Origin: Gammaproteobacteria bacterium
Lineage (GTDB): Bacteria > Pseudomonadota > Gammaproteobacteria > Enterobacterales > Alteromonadaceae
Reading direction: 5' to 3'
Assembly: GCA_018825965.1 (NCBI GenBank)
Contig: JAHKAA010000038.1
Coordinates: forward strand, 62,001-126,000
DNA length: 64,000 bases
Made by a program: the position numbers and the translations under genes. How positions within the stretch are numbered: the stretch's first letter is position 1; the number at the start of each line of letters is the position of its first letter. The notes beneath the pieces are model-generated. The model ran no database searches. It was not told the DNA's origin and saw nothing but the letters and a program-made list of their open reading frames with translations. Below are positions 36,001-45,184 of this stretch, piece after piece.

Positions 36001-36044
36001 AGCATATCAAACAAGAAGCGCAAAGTTTAAAAGACCAGCTTTAA
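33003..36044 (+). CDS. fimV: FimV/HubP-like polar membrane protein
   Basis: 1,013 residues. Signal peptide (MRLVGLLIFSILLQICSVNA), a LysM-like peptidoglycan-binding region (about 40-105, VGPLTPNDTLWRIAEDVRP...LKNPEAF...GSFLAIPNVDEIL), a Gln-rich coiled coil (about 125-245), one transmembrane helix (about 258-280), a very acidic low-complexity cytoplasmic region (about 300-955) with repeated D/E-L-L-D modules, and the conserved FimV C-terminus (DLDLIRAYIEIGEQDGAEHLIDKVL). HubP/FimV proteins mark the cell pole, recruiting chemotaxis arrays, chromosome origins and type IV pili. ATG 33003 has AAAGGA and starts the signal peptide; an upstream frame extension is rejected. Confidence 0.9.
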   Translation: MRLVGLLIFSILLQICSVNATAETTVRLKGPKSSENPDRSRVGPLTPNDTLWRIAEDVRPHPGLNIYQVMYSIYLKNPEAFLDDNFNHLNVGSFLAIPNVDEILTVDAVDAQRKSEEDDRIWADRVRAAAAAKVKQGVNTAQQKDVDKAKQEIKQELSRVEGQQKGQLLDLQSKLAESQVTVEAVLADNTALKQKLDQLADQMLLMKSQVDKDSEIQQQLQLLVAQQAEMLAQQKAQIEREQQGTSFAGLWQTISSSSLTWVLLASLPTLFVLFAVLGWIKRRTKKSEQIVNAATAVPQQESGYRSPLPPLDESLDFDESSLMTLDESLLDTGSNGIRLDDEPIDLHDDMLLDTRADEFDDILMNDDDLLDSKDLLDASSMDDELLDDLLDQPVKAPEKEFDPNNILSGADLSSLFDEEPELDADEDVFAQAVAEQLAEEQKQKQNEQANDKQDELIEEIELIEEIELDELDGDTFEVSPVSAETDEFSLDEIEEVEEVDFDSLLDELVVTNEAPQAEQRSEVALAQPVEDTTDVLDVTPEQPHFDSSELDEFAESLADEELSISEPLSIENETDIDIDALLDGTASWPDSVKADKAGEPDHDEFNLTDGSDLVAGSEEHTETTLEFDEDDYPLSPDDVALLLSDEASADPFTSMPAHFHADHGDLAELIQNFEADADMSADELAADTADPDTADQSAEAVPDELLVTDWDDASLDDIDVADELQPELAVSDDDSAMLADEMSDEAEANEAWQELSDQAVEPSSVESVPDLDSQEDLSVSRVSAATLSVENPSKVLEEYPDLEFSDEAGAVEETDDELELEQNGQEAEEPDVISHDSQQANNDIASELEALDETDFDTLLADYAQTDTEARLADEQVADAVAAELDLDKAETESEPLPESETPAQQMEQSDDLEFSLLALDKLLDDSEDEPQQSQNLVPNIDVGLEDYQDFIAAQHEPELDPVEQGFAADLDLIRAYIEIGEQDGAEHLIDKVLSSTAPEHIKQEAQSLKDQL
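34368..35090 (+). repeat. short tandem duplications in the fimV acidic region
   Basis: Two examples are plain: an 18-bp duplication at 34368-34403 encoding LIEEIE twice, and a perfect-in-13 15-bp duplication at 35061-35090 encoding DTADP/DTADQ. They show that the acidic arm grows by slippage. Only the two ends of this interval are repeats. Confidence 0.7.
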
Positions 36045-36049
36045 ATCAC

Positions 36050-36082
36050 AGGGTCAGAGTCAAAACTCTGGCCCTTTTGTTC
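36050..36082 (+). terminator. Rho-independent terminator after fimV
   Basis: AGGGTCAGAGT / ACTCTGGCCCT (one G-U pair) with loop CAAA, followed by TTTGTTCTT. Confidence 0.8.
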
Positions 36083-36224
36083 TTGAATTTTGTTGAGCTA
36101 TCCTTTAGCACAAAACTAAATCATGCTTCTGTTCTTGTCTTCAGAGCAGGCTTTTACCGTTAAAACCCGTGAGTTTCCCTCCATGCCTGAGTTATACTTC
36201 CGCCCCTAAGTGATGGGAGTCAGA

Positions 36225-37019
36225 ATGCGAATTGCGTTAGGTATCGAATACAACGGTGTAGGTTTATTTGGCTGGCAAAGGCAACGTGAAGTGCCAAGCG
36301 TACAAGGTCATCTGGAAGCTGCGTTATCTAAAGTGGCTAATGCGACGATCGAATTGTCCTGTGCTGGTCGTACTGACGCTGGTGTGCACGCAACCGGCCA
36401 GGTGGTGCATTTTGATACCGATGCCAACCGTGATATGCGGGCCTGGATCATGGGGGCCAACTCCAATCTACCGGATGGCATAGCCGTGCGCTGGGCAAAA
36501 CAAGTGTCGGAAGACTTTCATGCGCGTTTTTCTGCCACAGCCCGCCGTTACCGTTATGTGATTTATAACAATAAATTCAGACCCGCCATTTTGGGCGCAG
36601 GTTTAAGTCATTATCATCAGGATTTAAATATTGAACTGATGCAACAAGCTGCTGTCCATTTGCTGGGCGAAAATGATTTCACCTCATTTCGTGCTATTCA
36701 GTGTCAGTCGCACAGTCCTTTCCGTAATCTGATGCATCTGCATTTAAGTCGGGTAGGGCAATTTATTGTGCTGGATATCAAGGCCAATGCCTTTTTGCAC
36801 CATATGGTACGTAATATCACCGGCAGCTTGTTGCAGGTGGGCATGGGCTTAAAACAGCCAGAATGGATTGCAGAGTTGCTGGCGGCTAAAGATCGCACTT
36901 TAGCGGCGGCAACGGCGAAAGCCGAAGGCTTGTATCTGGTGGATGTGGACTACCCCGAACACTTTGGTATCCCCAAAATGCCACTGGGACCTCTGTTCCT
37001 GCCAGACAGTTTTTGCTAA
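36225..37019 (+). CDS. truA: tRNA pseudouridine(38-40) synthase
   Basis: 264 residues. Makes pseudouridine at positions 38-40 of the tRNA anticodon arm. Catalytic Asp is in [15 protein letters not shown] (about residue 51); other family blocks are [29 protein letters not shown], and [20 protein letters not shown] 36225 follows GGGAG by six bases; a start five codons upstream is less likely. Keeps the usual place upstream of accD. Confidence 0.96.
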   Translation: MRIALGIEYNGVGLFGWQRQREVPSVQGHLEAALSKVANATIELSCAGRTDAGVHATGQVVHFDTDANRDMRAWIMGANSNLPDGIAVRWAKQVSEDFHARFSATARRYRYVIYNNKFRPAILGAGLSHYHQDLNIELMQQAAVHLLGENDFTSFRAIQCQSHSPFRNLMHLHLSRVGQFIVLDIKANAFLHHMVRNITGSLLQVGMGLKQPEWIAELLAAKDRTLAAATAKAEGLYLVDVDYPEHFGIPKMPLGPLFLPDSFC

Positions 37020-37068
37020 CTACTACGACCAGTTAGCTATAGGTTCTATCATGGCTTTGTGCTTTAAT

Positions 37069-37100
37069 AAGCGCCGTTAGCCGCATGATCGGCGCTTTTT
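37069..37100 (+). terminator. Rho-independent terminator between truA and accD
   Basis: AAGCGCCG / CGGCGCTT with a 13-base loop, then a T-run. Confidence 0.8.
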
Positions 37101-37154
37101 CACACAATAAACTAAGTTTGGGCTCAAGCCCTGCTGCGATACCAAGGAACAACT

Positions 37155-38027
37155 ATGAGTTGGTTAGAAAAAATTCTGCCCAGAACTTCGTCTTCATCCC
37201 GTCGAAATATTCCTGAAGGGGTCTGGACTAAATGTACCTCTTGTGACGCTGTGTTGTACAAAGCAGAGCTGGATCGGAACTTAGGGGTTTGTCCTAAATG
37301 TGACAACCATATGCGTATCAGTGCCAGAGACAGATTAAACAATTTCCTTGATACCGGTGGTATGGTGGAACTGGCTGCCGAGTTAGAACCTCAGGATCTG
37401 TTGAAATTCAAAGACAGCAAAAAATACAAAGACCGTATTGTTGCTGCACAAAAAGAAACCAATGAAAAAGACGCCATGGTAGTGATGCGCGGTACTTTAT
37501 TGGGGATGCCAGTGGTTGTGGCTTCATTTGAATTTGCATTTATGGGCGGCTCTATGGCGTCTGTCGTAGGTGCCAAGTTTGTTAAAGGCGTTGAATACGC
37601 CATTGAAAACAAAGTGCCTTTTATCTGTTTCTCAGCCAGTGGTGGCGCCCGTATGCAGGAAGCCTTGATGTCTTTGATGCAAATGGCCAAAACCAGCGCG
37701 GCTTTAGCTAAGCTGAGTGAAGCAGGTTTACCTTATATTTCTGTACTGACAGACCCGACTATGGGGGGCGTATCTGCCAGTCTGGCCATGCTGGGCGATT
37801 TGAACATTGGTGAGCCAAAAGCTCTGATCGGTTTTGCTGGTCCCCGTGTTATTGAGCAGACAGTACGTGAAAAATTACCTGAAGGTTTCCAGCGCAGCGA
37901 ATTCCTGCTGGAACACGGTGCTATCGACATGATTGTTGACCGCCGCCAAATGCGCGATACAATTGCCCGACTTGTGGCTAAATTCATGCGATGGCCAGCT
38001 CCTGCAAAGGAACACCGCGTCGCCTAA
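37155..38027 (+). CDS. accD: acetyl-CoA carboxylase carboxyltransferase beta subunit
   Basis: 290 residues. With AccA it transfers carboxyl from biotin to acetyl-CoA, making malonyl-CoA. The N-terminal four-Cys zinc ribbon is in [19 protein letters not shown] then VCPKCDNHM. The crotonase-fold core shows [19 protein letters not shown] and [16 protein letters not shown] with the oxyanion Gly pairs. AGGAAC precedes the start. Nine bases separate it from folC, so they are probably co-transcribed. Confidence 0.97.
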   Translation: MSWLEKILPRTSSSSRRNIPEGVWTKCTSCDAVLYKAELDRNLGVCPKCDNHMRISARDRLNNFLDTGGMVELAAELEPQDLLKFKDSKKYKDRIVAAQKETNEKDAMVVMRGTLLGMPVVVASFEFAFMGGSMASVVGAKFVKGVEYAIENKVPFICFSASGGARMQEALMSLMQMAKTSAALAKLSEAGLPYISVLTDPTMGGVSASLAMLGDLNIGEPKALIGFAGPRVIEQTVREKLPEGFQRSEFLLEHGAIDMIVDRRQMRDTIARLVAKFMRWPAPAKEHRVA

Positions 38028-38036
38028 TAAGGTGTT

Positions 38037-39317
38037 ATGACCAATCTTTTATCGCCTGCAAGCCAATCCTGTCAGACTCTGACGGATTGGCTTTGTTATA
38101 TAGAACAAAAACATCCGCAACATCAGATTGAACTGGGGCTTGCTCGTGTGCTGAAGATTGCACAGCGCGCCGATTTACATCTGCTGCCTGGCAAAAAAAT
38201 TCTGATCGCCGGCACCAACGGCAAAGGCACTACTGCCCGCACTCTTGAACAGCTCTGCGCTGTGCAGGGCTTGTCTGTGGGGGTCTATAGCTCTCCTCAT
38301 TTGCTTGAATTTAACGAGCGCTTACGTATCAATGGCGAAGATGCAACTGACACTCTTTGGTGTGAAGCTTTTGCTTTTATCGAGCAATTGCGTGGCGACA
38401 TTGAACTGACTTATTTTGAGTTCACCACACTGGCGTCTTTTTATTTACTGAAGCAACAGCAACCGGACTTATGCCTGATTGAAGTGGGATTAGGCGGTCG
38501 TTTAGACGCAACCAATATTATTGAGCCGGATTTAAGTATTCTGACCACAGTCGATTTAGACCATCAGGATTATTTAGGGCCAGACCGAGAAAGCATTGGC
38601 CGTGAAAAAGCTGGTGTGTTTCGCGCGGGTAAAGCAGCTGTGATAGGGGAGACAGATATTCCACAGTCGGTACTGAAATACAGTCAGGATATTCAGGCCA
38701 AACTGCTTTGTATCAATACGGATTACCAGTACAGCGTCACAGAAGCGAGCTTCAGCTGGCAAGGTGTGCAGAGCCGTTTGGAGGAACTACCTCTGGCAAC
38801 TGTTCCTTTGCAAAATATTGCGACGGCCTTTACAGCGCTTGAGGCTTTAGCTTTGTTGCCTTCACAGCAACAAGCTAGTCAGGTTTTGGCTGAGTTAAGT
38901 CTGCCAGGACGTATGCAATGGCTGAGTAAAACCCCTGGTATTTTATTGGATGTAGCGCACAACCCGCAGTCTGCCGGTTACCTGGCGGCTCAGCTGCAGT
39001 CCATCAAAGCAGGTTATGCCAGAGTCCATCTGCTGGTGGGTATGTTAAAAGACAAAGACATTCAGCAAAGTCTGGCGCCTTTTCATCAGCTTGCGGATCA
39101 CTGGCATCTGGTGGACTTACCTGGTGCTCGTGGTGCTCCGGCAGCTATGCTTGCGGAGCAGTTACCGGTGCAAAGTGGTTATTCCTGTTATTCAGATTTA
39201 GAGTCAGGTTACCAACAAGCGCAGCTTTTGTTGCAGGCTAATGATTTATTGGTGATTTTCGGCTCTTTTGTTACAGTGTCGGCAGTTCTAGCGCTGCAAA
39301 AGGAGACAGATGTATGA
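38037..39317 (+). CDS. folC: folylpolyglutamate/dihydrofolate synthase
   Basis: 426 residues. Adds glutamate to dihydropteroate and to folates. Mur-ligase-type P-loop IAGTNGKGTTARTLE (about 56-70), followed by SPHLLEFNERLRING, GLGGRLDATNI and a Mur-ligase C-terminal domain with LLDVAHNPQSA. Overlaps dedD by four bases (ATGA). Confidence 0.95.
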   Translation: MTNLLSPASQSCQTLTDWLCYIEQKHPQHQIELGLARVLKIAQRADLHLLPGKKILIAGTNGKGTTARTLEQLCAVQGLSVGVYSSPHLLEFNERLRINGEDATDTLWCEAFAFIEQLRGDIELTYFEFTTLASFYLLKQQQPDLCLIEVGLGGRLDATNIIEPDLSILTTVDLDHQDYLGPDRESIGREKAGVFRAGKAAVIGETDIPQSVLKYSQDIQAKLLCINTDYQYSVTEASFSWQGVQSRLEELPLATVPLQNIATAFTALEALALLPSQQQASQVLAELSLPGRMQWLSKTPGILLDVAHNPQSAGYLAAQLQSIKAGYARVHLLVGMLKDKDIQQSLAPFHQLADHWHLVDLPGARGAPAAMLAEQLPVQSGYSCYSDLESGYQQAQLLLQANDLLVIFGSFVTVSAVLALQKETDV

Positions 39318-40027
39318 CCAGCGCCTTTAAAAACCGCTTAATTGGCAGCAGCATTTTAATTATTGCAGCCATCGTTTTTTTACCTGATCTGCTGGATGGG
39401 CAAAAACAGGTAGTAAAAGATGAATTTAAAGCTATTCCAGAGCGGCCTGAATTCGCGACTGTGCAACAGGAACAGGTATTTACGAAGCAGCAATTAGCGG
39501 AAAAACAACAGGAATTACTGGCAACTCCGGTAAACGAACCTGCCACTGATGCTGGCTTACCTGATAATAGCTTTGCACAAGTCACAGCAGGAGCTGCCGG
39601 CAGCGAAGCCGTTACAGATAGTGCAGCTATGGTGGCTGAGCCTTCAGAGGGCGCAACCACAGATCCAATACCTGTGCCGACTGAAAACCCCTTAGCGCCT
39701 GTGACAAGCTCAGCAGCTTCGCCTGTTGCAGAACAACCAGCTGAACCGAAAGGAAATCCGGCTCTGAATGAAACCGCCTGGATAGTGCGGGTAGGCAGTT
39801 TTGGTAAAACAGAAAACGCGACTGCTTTAGTGGCTAAATTAAAAGAAGCGGGTTTTACCACTTTTACCCGTTCAACCACCAATGCACAGGGTCAATCCAT
39901 GGTGAGCGTAGTGGTGGGGCCTGAACTGAAGAAAGAACGCCTGGAACAAAAACTGCCTCAACTACAGGAGCTGACCGGAACTCAAGGTCTGAAGTTGACT
40001 GCTTTTAAGCCAATCGAAAATAATTAG
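39314..40027 (+). CDS. dedD: SPOR-domain protein DedD
   Basis: 237 residues. Septal inner-membrane protein. Short cytoplasmic start, one transmembrane helix (about 8-25, LIGSSILIIAAIVFLPDLL), an Ala/Pro/Thr/Glu-rich periplasmic linker (about 65-150), and a C-terminal SPOR domain (about 155-237, AWIVRVGSFGKTENATALVAKLKEAGFTTF) that binds denuded peptidoglycan at the division site. Translationally coupled to folC. Confidence 0.92.
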   Translation: MTSAFKNRLIGSSILIIAAIVFLPDLLDGQKQVVKDEFKAIPERPEFATVQQEQVFTKQQLAEKQQELLATPVNEPATDAGLPDNSFAQVTAGAAGSEAVTDSAAMVAEPSEGATTDPIPVPTENPLAPVTSSAASPVAEQPAEPKGNPALNETAWIVRVGSFGKTENATALVAKLKEAGFTTFTRSTTNAQGQSMVSVVVGPELKKERLEQKLPQLQELTGTQGLKLTAFKPIENN

Positions 40028-40086
40028 GTGTTCAGGCGCGTGTTTTGATAGAATGCGCGCCGTCCTTAAGCATCCTTTGGTAGCAA

Positions 40087-40575
40087 ATGGTTTGGATTGA
40101 CTATGCCATTCTGGCAATTATCGGCCTGTCGACTGTGATCAGTCTGGTCCGGGGATTTGCCAAAGAAGCGGTTTCACTGATTATCTGGATACTGGCCTTT
40201 TTTGTTGCCAGTTATTATTACCCCTATCTGGCAACCTATTTCAACGAATTGCAGGACGCGCTAGTGCGTAATGCGGTCTCCATTGCTGTTCTGTTTGTTT
40301 CTACTCTTATTCTTGGTGCCTTAATTAATTACCTGATTGGCCGTTTGGTTGAGTCGACAGGTTTATCCGGCACAGACCGATTATTAGGCCTGATCTTTGG
40401 CGCCCTGCGTGGTGTGCTGGTGGTTAGTGCGTTGTTGTTCTTTCTGGATGCTTTTACCACTGCAGATCAAAGCGAGTGGTGGCAGGCGTCCACATTGATA
40501 CCCGAATTTGGTTTTATCATTGAATGGTTTTTTGAGTACATCAAAGCCCATTCCAGTTTTATGCAGCGACCCTAA
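40087..40575 (+). CDS. cvpA: colicin V production-type membrane protein CvpA
   Basis: 162 residues, four hydrophobic helices: [22 protein letters not shown], a second from about 27, then [24 protein letters not shown] and [18 protein letters not shown]. The CvpA family is tied to envelope homeostasis, with unknown biochemistry. Located between dedD and purF, as in Escherichia coli, with 20 bases to purF. Confidence 0.94.
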   Translation: MVWIDYAILAIIGLSTVISLVRGFAKEAVSLIIWILAFFVASYYYPYLATYFNELQDALVRNAVSIAVLFVSTLILGALINYLIGRLVESTGLSGTDRLLGLIFGALRGVLVVSALLFFLDAFTTADQSEWWQASTLIPEFGFIIEWFFEYIKAHSSFMQRP

Positions 40576-40595
40576 GCGTGGCGAGGAAATAATCG

Positions 40596-42110
40596 ATGTG
40601 TGGTATTGTTGGAATCGTAGGTAAGTATCCGGTCAATCAGGCGTTGTATGACGGTTTAACTGTGTTGCAGCACCGTGGTCAGGATGCCGCCGGCATAGTG
40701 ACAGTAGACAACAAAACCTTACGCTTACGCAAAGCCAATGGCTTAGTGAAAGACGTATTTGAAGCCCGCCATATGCAGCGTTTGTCTGGCAATATGGGCA
40801 TAGGCCATGTGCGTTACCCAACAGCAGGTTCAGCCAGTACGGCCGAAGCTCAGCCCTTTTATACCAATAGTCCTTTTGGTATAGCCTTGGCGCACAACGG
40901 AAACCTGACTAACTCTGAAGAGTTAAAAGACGAGTTATTCCGCACGGCCCGTCGTCATGTCAATACCAACTCAGATTCAGAAGCTTTGTTAAACGCTTTT
41001 GCCCACGAGCTGGATATTCATGCTGATATGCATGTCAATCCTGACCATATTTTCCGTGCTGTTGCCAATTTACATCGTAAAATCCGTGGTGGTTATGCCG
41101 TGGTGGCAGTGGTCATTGGCCATGGTTTAGTGGCGTTTCGTGATCCAAATGGCATTCGCCCACTGGTGATGGGCAAACGTGAAACTGAGCTTGGCACTGA
41201 ATATATGGTGGCTTCTGAGAGCGTGGCTTTGGATGCCGACGGTTTTACCGTGTTGCGTGACGTAGCACCAGGTGAAGCTGTTTATATCACAGAAGAAGGC
41301 GAGCTGTTCAGCCAGCAATGTGCTGAAAACCCTAGCTATGCGCCCTGCATTTTTGAATATGTGTATTTTGCCCGTCCGGACTCGACCATAGACAATGTCT
41401 CTGTCTATGCTTCCCGTGTTGCCATGGGTAAAAAGCTCGGTGAAAAAATCAAAAAAGAGTGGGCGCATTTAGATATTGATGTGGTTATTCCAATTCCTGA
41501 GACCAGTAACGATGCGGCTTTACAAATTGCCCATGAGTTAGGCCTGCCATACCGTCAGGGTTATGTGAAAAACCGTTACATTGGCCGTACTTTTATTATG
41601 CCGGGTCAGGGTGAACGGAAAAAGTCAGTCAAACGTAAACTGAATGCTATTTGGCAGGAATTCAAAGGCAAAAATGTATTGCTGGTCGATGACTCTATAG
41701 TGCGCGGTACCACCTCAGAGCAAATCATCGATATGGCGCGTGAAGCGGGTGCGAAGAAAGTATATTTCGCTTCTGCAGCGCCGGAAATTCGTTTCCCGAA
41801 CGTCTACGGTATTGATATGCCATCAGCCAATGAACTGATTGCACATGGTCACGATGTCGACAGTATCTGTAAAATCATTGGTGCTGATGGTCTGATTTTC
41901 CAATCACTGGAAGATTTAGTCGACGCAGTTCGTTCTGAAAACCCAGAGCTGAAGCGATTCGAAACTTCGGTATTCGATGGTGTCTATGTCACAAACGACA
42001 TTGATCAGGCCTACCTGAACCGTCTGGATGCACAACGTAATGAAGCCTCTAAACGCAAAAAAGAAGCCGAGTTATCTGCAAGTTTAGATTTGCATAACGA
42101 AGGCAACTGA
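40596..42110 (+). CDS. purF: amidophosphoribosyltransferase
   Basis: 504 residues. First committed step of purine synthesis: PRPP + Gln to 5-phosphoribosylamine. The N-terminal Ntn amidotransferase starts at Cys2 (MCGIVGIVG), with HRGQDAAGI and [10 protein letters not shown]. The phosphoribosyltransferase part has [13 protein letters not shown] and PRPP loop [14 protein letters not shown]. No propeptide. Ends a multi-gene run with a bidirectional terminator. Confidence 0.98.
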   Translation: MCGIVGIVGKYPVNQALYDGLTVLQHRGQDAAGIVTVDNKTLRLRKANGLVKDVFEARHMQRLSGNMGIGHVRYPTAGSASTAEAQPFYTNSPFGIALAHNGNLTNSEELKDELFRTARRHVNTNSDSEALLNAFAHELDIHADMHVNPDHIFRAVANLHRKIRGGYAVVAVVIGHGLVAFRDPNGIRPLVMGKRETELGTEYMVASESVALDADGFTVLRDVAPGEAVYITEEGELFSQQCAENPSYAPCIFEYVYFARPDSTIDNVSVYASRVAMGKKLGEKIKKEWAHLDIDVVIPIPETSNDAALQIAHELGLPYRQGYVKNRYIGRTFIMPGQGERKKSVKRKLNAIWQEFKGKNVLLVDDSIVRGTTSEQIIDMAREAGAKKVYFASAAPEIRFPNVYGIDMPSANELIAHGHDVDSICKIIGADGLIFQSLEDLVDAVRSENPELKRFETSVFDGVYVTNDIDQAYLNRLDAQRNEASKRKKEAELSASLDLHNEGN

Positions 42111-42136
42111 TAAGTCAGAGCCAATTTTATGAATTA

Positions 42137-42170
42137 AAAAGGGGCTGGTTTTTAACTGGCCCCTTTTGTT
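42137..42170. terminator. bidirectional terminator between purF and the Yip1 gene
   Basis: AAAAGGGGC / GCCCCTTTT with a 13-base loop, A-rich before and T-rich after. Confidence 0.85.
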
Positions 42171-42198
42171 TTTGTAAAATGAGTATCTGCAAAGCAAG

Positions 42199-42798
42199 CT
42201 AATGCGTAAAAGCCGGACCGAAACCGGAGCTCCATAAAATAGCTGTAGCTGTCATCACACAAACCAACAGAATTAAGCCTGTAGTGACCACTGAGCTGGC
42301 ATAAATAAAGCCTCTTTCTTCAGGAATATGCATCAGAATAGGTACGCCTACATAAAGCAAATACACCGAATAGGTTAAGCCTGCCAAACCCACCAGCATC
42401 ACAAACCAAAGTTCAGGGAATAACGCAGCAAAACCTACCATAAACAATGGTGTGGAAGTGTAAGAGGCTAATTCCAGTGTCTGGGTATAAGTAGGTTCAG
42501 AACCAAAAGTATGAGCCATCCAGTGTGCCAGATAAGCCAGCGCGAAGACTCCGCCTATCAAAGCAATATACATAGCGACAGAAAGCATCAGGGCGCTGTC
42601 TGCAGTTAAACGTATTGGTTCACCCACACCTATGCTCCAGCCGATGTGTACTGCCGAATAATAAGCGCAAAGCGAAGGGATTAAGGCAATCAGCAGGATG
42701 TGAATTAAACTGTATCTGAAACTTTCGTGACGAGCGTCTATGGTATGCCATTCTTCTTTCGGATGGGCATACAGTCCCCATAAGTGGTTTAGAATCAT
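42199..42798 (-). CDS. Yip1-family inner-membrane protein
   Basis: 199 residues. N-terminal signature HLWGLYAHPKEEWHTID, then five hydrophobic helices starting with YSLIHILLIALIPSLCAYYSAVHIGWSIG and ending TTGLILLVCVMTATAILWSS. The N-terminal motif is the mark of bacterial Yip1/DUF1282 proteins such as YohC. Function unknown. Single gene, convergent with purF. Confidence 0.82.
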   Translation of the reverse strand: MILNHLWGLYAHPKEEWHTIDARHESFRYSLIHILLIALIPSLCAYYSAVHIGWSIGVGEPIRLTADSALMLSVAMYIALIGGVFALAYLAHWMAHTFGSEPTYTQTLELASYTSTPLFMVGFAALFPELWFVMLVGLAGLTYSVYLLYVGVPILMHIPEERGFIYASSVVTTGLILLVCVMTATAILWSSGFGPAFTH

Positions 42799-42973
42799 AG
42801 TTGTTATCCTTGGCTACTACGTTGTTCATTACAGGGCATAGAGCAAACCCTTACCTTTGTTATGGCTAATAGAACGAGGTTCGTCAAGTTTAAAGCAGAA
42901 AATCTGCAGTAAGCAGAGCAAAGCGTTATCAGAGCTGCAGATACAGAGGTGTAAATGGCAAAAAATTACCACC

Positions 42974-43741
42974 TTAAATGGCCGTAACAGGGGCGCCGCT
43001 ATGGAACTTAAAATCCGGATCCGGGCTTGAGATCAGTTCAGCTTCGAGCTTACCAAAAAAGCGTACCCGTTGTGTGATATCGGATTTGGAGATGACTTGA
43101 GCCAGTTCCAGATAATCAGCAAAGTGCCTGGCTTCGGAGCGTAGCAAAGAGGTATAAAAGCTGGCTAATTCCGGGTCAACAAATTCAGCGAGTTTAGCGA
43201 AGCGCTCACAGGAACGGGCTTCAATATAAGCGCCACATATCAGTTTATCGATCAGAATTTGCGGCTCATGGGTTTTGCAGTTCTGGATCAGGGTTTTAGC
43301 GTAACGACTGGCCGTGATATTTTCGTAGGGAATGCCTCTGTCCAGCATAATCTCCAGCACCTGACAAAAATGATGCAACTCTTCGCGTATTAACAGCACC
43401 ATACGATCGATAATACGATCCGAGTGAGCAAAATCAGAACGGCCTATAATGCTTTTATTCAGTTTTTCAGCTTGCTTTAAACTCTGAATATCACCGTTAA
43501 AACGATAAGCGAAGTCTTCAAAAGGCTTTAGCCAGTTTAGTAAAGTTAAAGAGCTGTCTTTATCACAGGCATAACGGCGCAGCAGATACATAGCGGTTTG
43601 AGCCGCTTTTAATTCACAGATCAGATGGTCCTGTAATAACACAGCCAAACGCTCTGTTTTTTGCGCCTCCACTAACCAGCTGTCCGGCGTTTCGTACTGT
43701 AAAAACTGATGAATGGGCTGAAGTAATTCGGTAAAACTCAT
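42974..43741 (-). CDS. miaE: tRNA-(ms2io6A)-hydroxylase
   Basis: 255 residues. Diiron monooxygenase that hydroxylates the isopentenyl group of ms2i6A37 in tRNA. Carboxylate/His ligands are visible in REELHHFCQVLEIML, AYIEARSCERFAKL and RSEARHFADYLELA. ATG 43741 gives the family start (MSFTELLQPIHQFL); the 38-residue upstream extension of the frame lies in the tail of lpxH and is rejected. Same strand as lpxH, 19 bases apart. Confidence 0.93.
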   Translation of the reverse strand: MSFTELLQPIHQFLQYETPDSWLVEAQKTERLAVLLQDHLICELKAAQTAMYLLRRYACDKDSSLTLLNWLKPFEDFAYRFNGDIQSLKQAEKLNKSIIGRSDFAHSDRIIDRMVLLIREELHHFCQVLEIMLDRGIPYENITASRYAKTLIQNCKTHEPQILIDKLICGAYIEARSCERFAKLAEFVDPELASFYTSLLRSEARHFADYLELAQVISKSDITQRVRFFGKLEAELISSPDPDFKFHSGAPVTAI

Positions 43742-43760
43742 AAAAATCTCAGTACGCTGT

Positions 43761-44516
43761 TTATTCTGAAGCCTGGGCCTGGGACAGGGGGTTAAAGTGC
43801 AGTTGCCATTTGGAGGCGGAAACGTCCAGATAAGAACTCTGGCTATACCAGTCACCTAACACATAACGTTGTGCGTCTTTGCCATCGGTAAGTTTTAGTT
43901 GGTGCACTGCAGGTCTGTGGGTATGGCCATGGATCAAATGCTGCACCTGATACTGAGCCATGACTTGAGGCACTTCATCTGGCGTCACATCCATAATGTC
44001 TGATGTTTTGCCTTGTTTATCCATAGCACTGACCCGGCGGGCTTTACGTGCCAGATGTTGCCGGTACCACAGCGGTAAAGACAAAATAAGGGTCTGCCAC
44101 CATTTCTGATCCCACCAGGCCCGAAACTTCTGATAACCAATATCCAGAGTGCAGAGCGAATCGCCATGCATCAGTAAAGTTGGGGTGCCATATAAATCAA
44201 CTACAGTCAGAGGGTCAAGCAACTGCATGCCAGATCGCTTAGCAAATTTTTTTCCGAGTAAAAAGTCGCGGTTGCCATGGCAAAAATAAACAGGCACAGC
44301 ACTAGCTGTTAAAGCGTTGATGGCTGTTGCAACTTCAGCCAGTAAAGGCGAGGGGTTATCATCACCAATCCAGACTTCAAATAAATCACCCAGAATATAA
44401 AGCGCATCTGCTTCTGCGGCTTTTTGCTGTAAAAAAAGAAAAAACGCCGCGGTAATATCCGGGCGTTGTTCGCTTAAATGCAGATCGGCAATAAAAAGGC
44501 TGTGGCCTTTAGCCAT
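43761..44516 (-). CDS. lpxH: UDP-2,3-diacylglucosamine diphosphatase
   Basis: 251 residues. Hydrolyses UDP-2,3-diacylglucosamine to lipid X in lipid A synthesis, at the inner face of the membrane. Calcineurin-like motifs: [44 protein letters not shown] and [12 protein letters not shown]. Overlaps the end of ppiB by eight bases, so it is coupled to it. Confidence 0.95.
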   Translation of the reverse strand: MAKGHSLFIADLHLSEQRPDITAAFFLFLQQKAAEADALYILGDLFEVWIGDDNPSPLLAEVATAINALTASAVPVYFCHGNRDFLLGKKFAKRSGMQLLDPLTVVDLYGTPTLLMHGDSLCTLDIGYQKFRAWWDQKWWQTLILSLPLWYRQHLARKARRVSAMDKQGKTSDIMDVTPDEVPQVMAQYQVQHLIHGHTHRPAVHQLKLTDGKDAQRYVLGDWYSQSSYLDVSASKWQLHFNPLSQAQASE

Positions 44517-45003
44517 GGATTTCTGCTTTTTCGATGATCACAGCATCGTTTGGTACGTCAGCATGACCAAACTTGCGGCCTGTGGACACAGTTTTGATTT
44601 TGTTGATCACATCCATGCCTTCGACTACTTCGCCGAATACACAGTAACCCCAGCCCTGAGAAGTTTCAGAGCTGAAGTCTAAAAAGTCGTTATTGGCCAC
44701 GTTAATAAAGAACTGGCAAGTCGCAGAATGCGGGTCGCTGGTGCGGGCCATAGCCACTGTACCGGTTTTGTTAGCCACTTTGTTGTTTGCTTCGTTTTTG
44801 ATTGGATTGCCTGGCTCTTTTTGTTCCATGTCAGGAGTAAAACCACCGCCCTGGATCATAAAGCCATTGATCACACGGTGAAAAATGGTGTTGTCATAAA
44901 AACCTTCTTTGACGTAGTTCAGAAAGTTTTCGACTGTTGCAGGGGCTTTGTCGGCAAATAATGCCAGTTTAATAACACCAAAATTGGTATGTAAGCTAAC
45001 CAT
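44509..45003 (-). CDS. ppiB: peptidyl-prolyl cis-trans isomerase B
   Basis: 164 residues, identical in length to Escherichia coli PpiB. Cytoplasmic cyclophilin. Active-site Arg/Phe block [16 protein letters not shown], then [21 protein letters not shown] and [16 protein letters not shown]. The second of two ATG codons (45003) is at proper distance from AGGAG. Divergent from cysS, as in many relatives. Confidence 0.97.
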   Translation of the reverse strand: MVSLHTNFGVIKLALFADKAPATVENFLNYVKEGFYDNTIFHRVINGFMIQGGGFTPDMEQKEPGNPIKNEANNKVANKTGTVAMARTSDPHSATCQFFINVANNDFLDFSSETSQGWGYCVFGEVVEGMDVINKIKTVSTGRKFGHADVPNDAVIIEKAEIHG

Positions 45004-45184
45004 GATCATCTCCTGTGGCTTAAAAACGGCGATAGTGTACCGCAGCAGCGTTCTATACCCAAGTAACTTCGGGCATAGCCTTTAGTAAATCACAAAGCAA
45101 CAAAGCGAGGATAGCTCAAGGCTTTTGCTGATGTTACACTGTTGCACTTTATGATTGCCGTTTTGATGATTTCCCGAGGAGCCC

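Noticed and set aside
43742..43855. 38-residue N-terminal extension of MiaE
   Set aside because: It is the lpxH tail read in another frame; the ATG at 43741 matches the family start.
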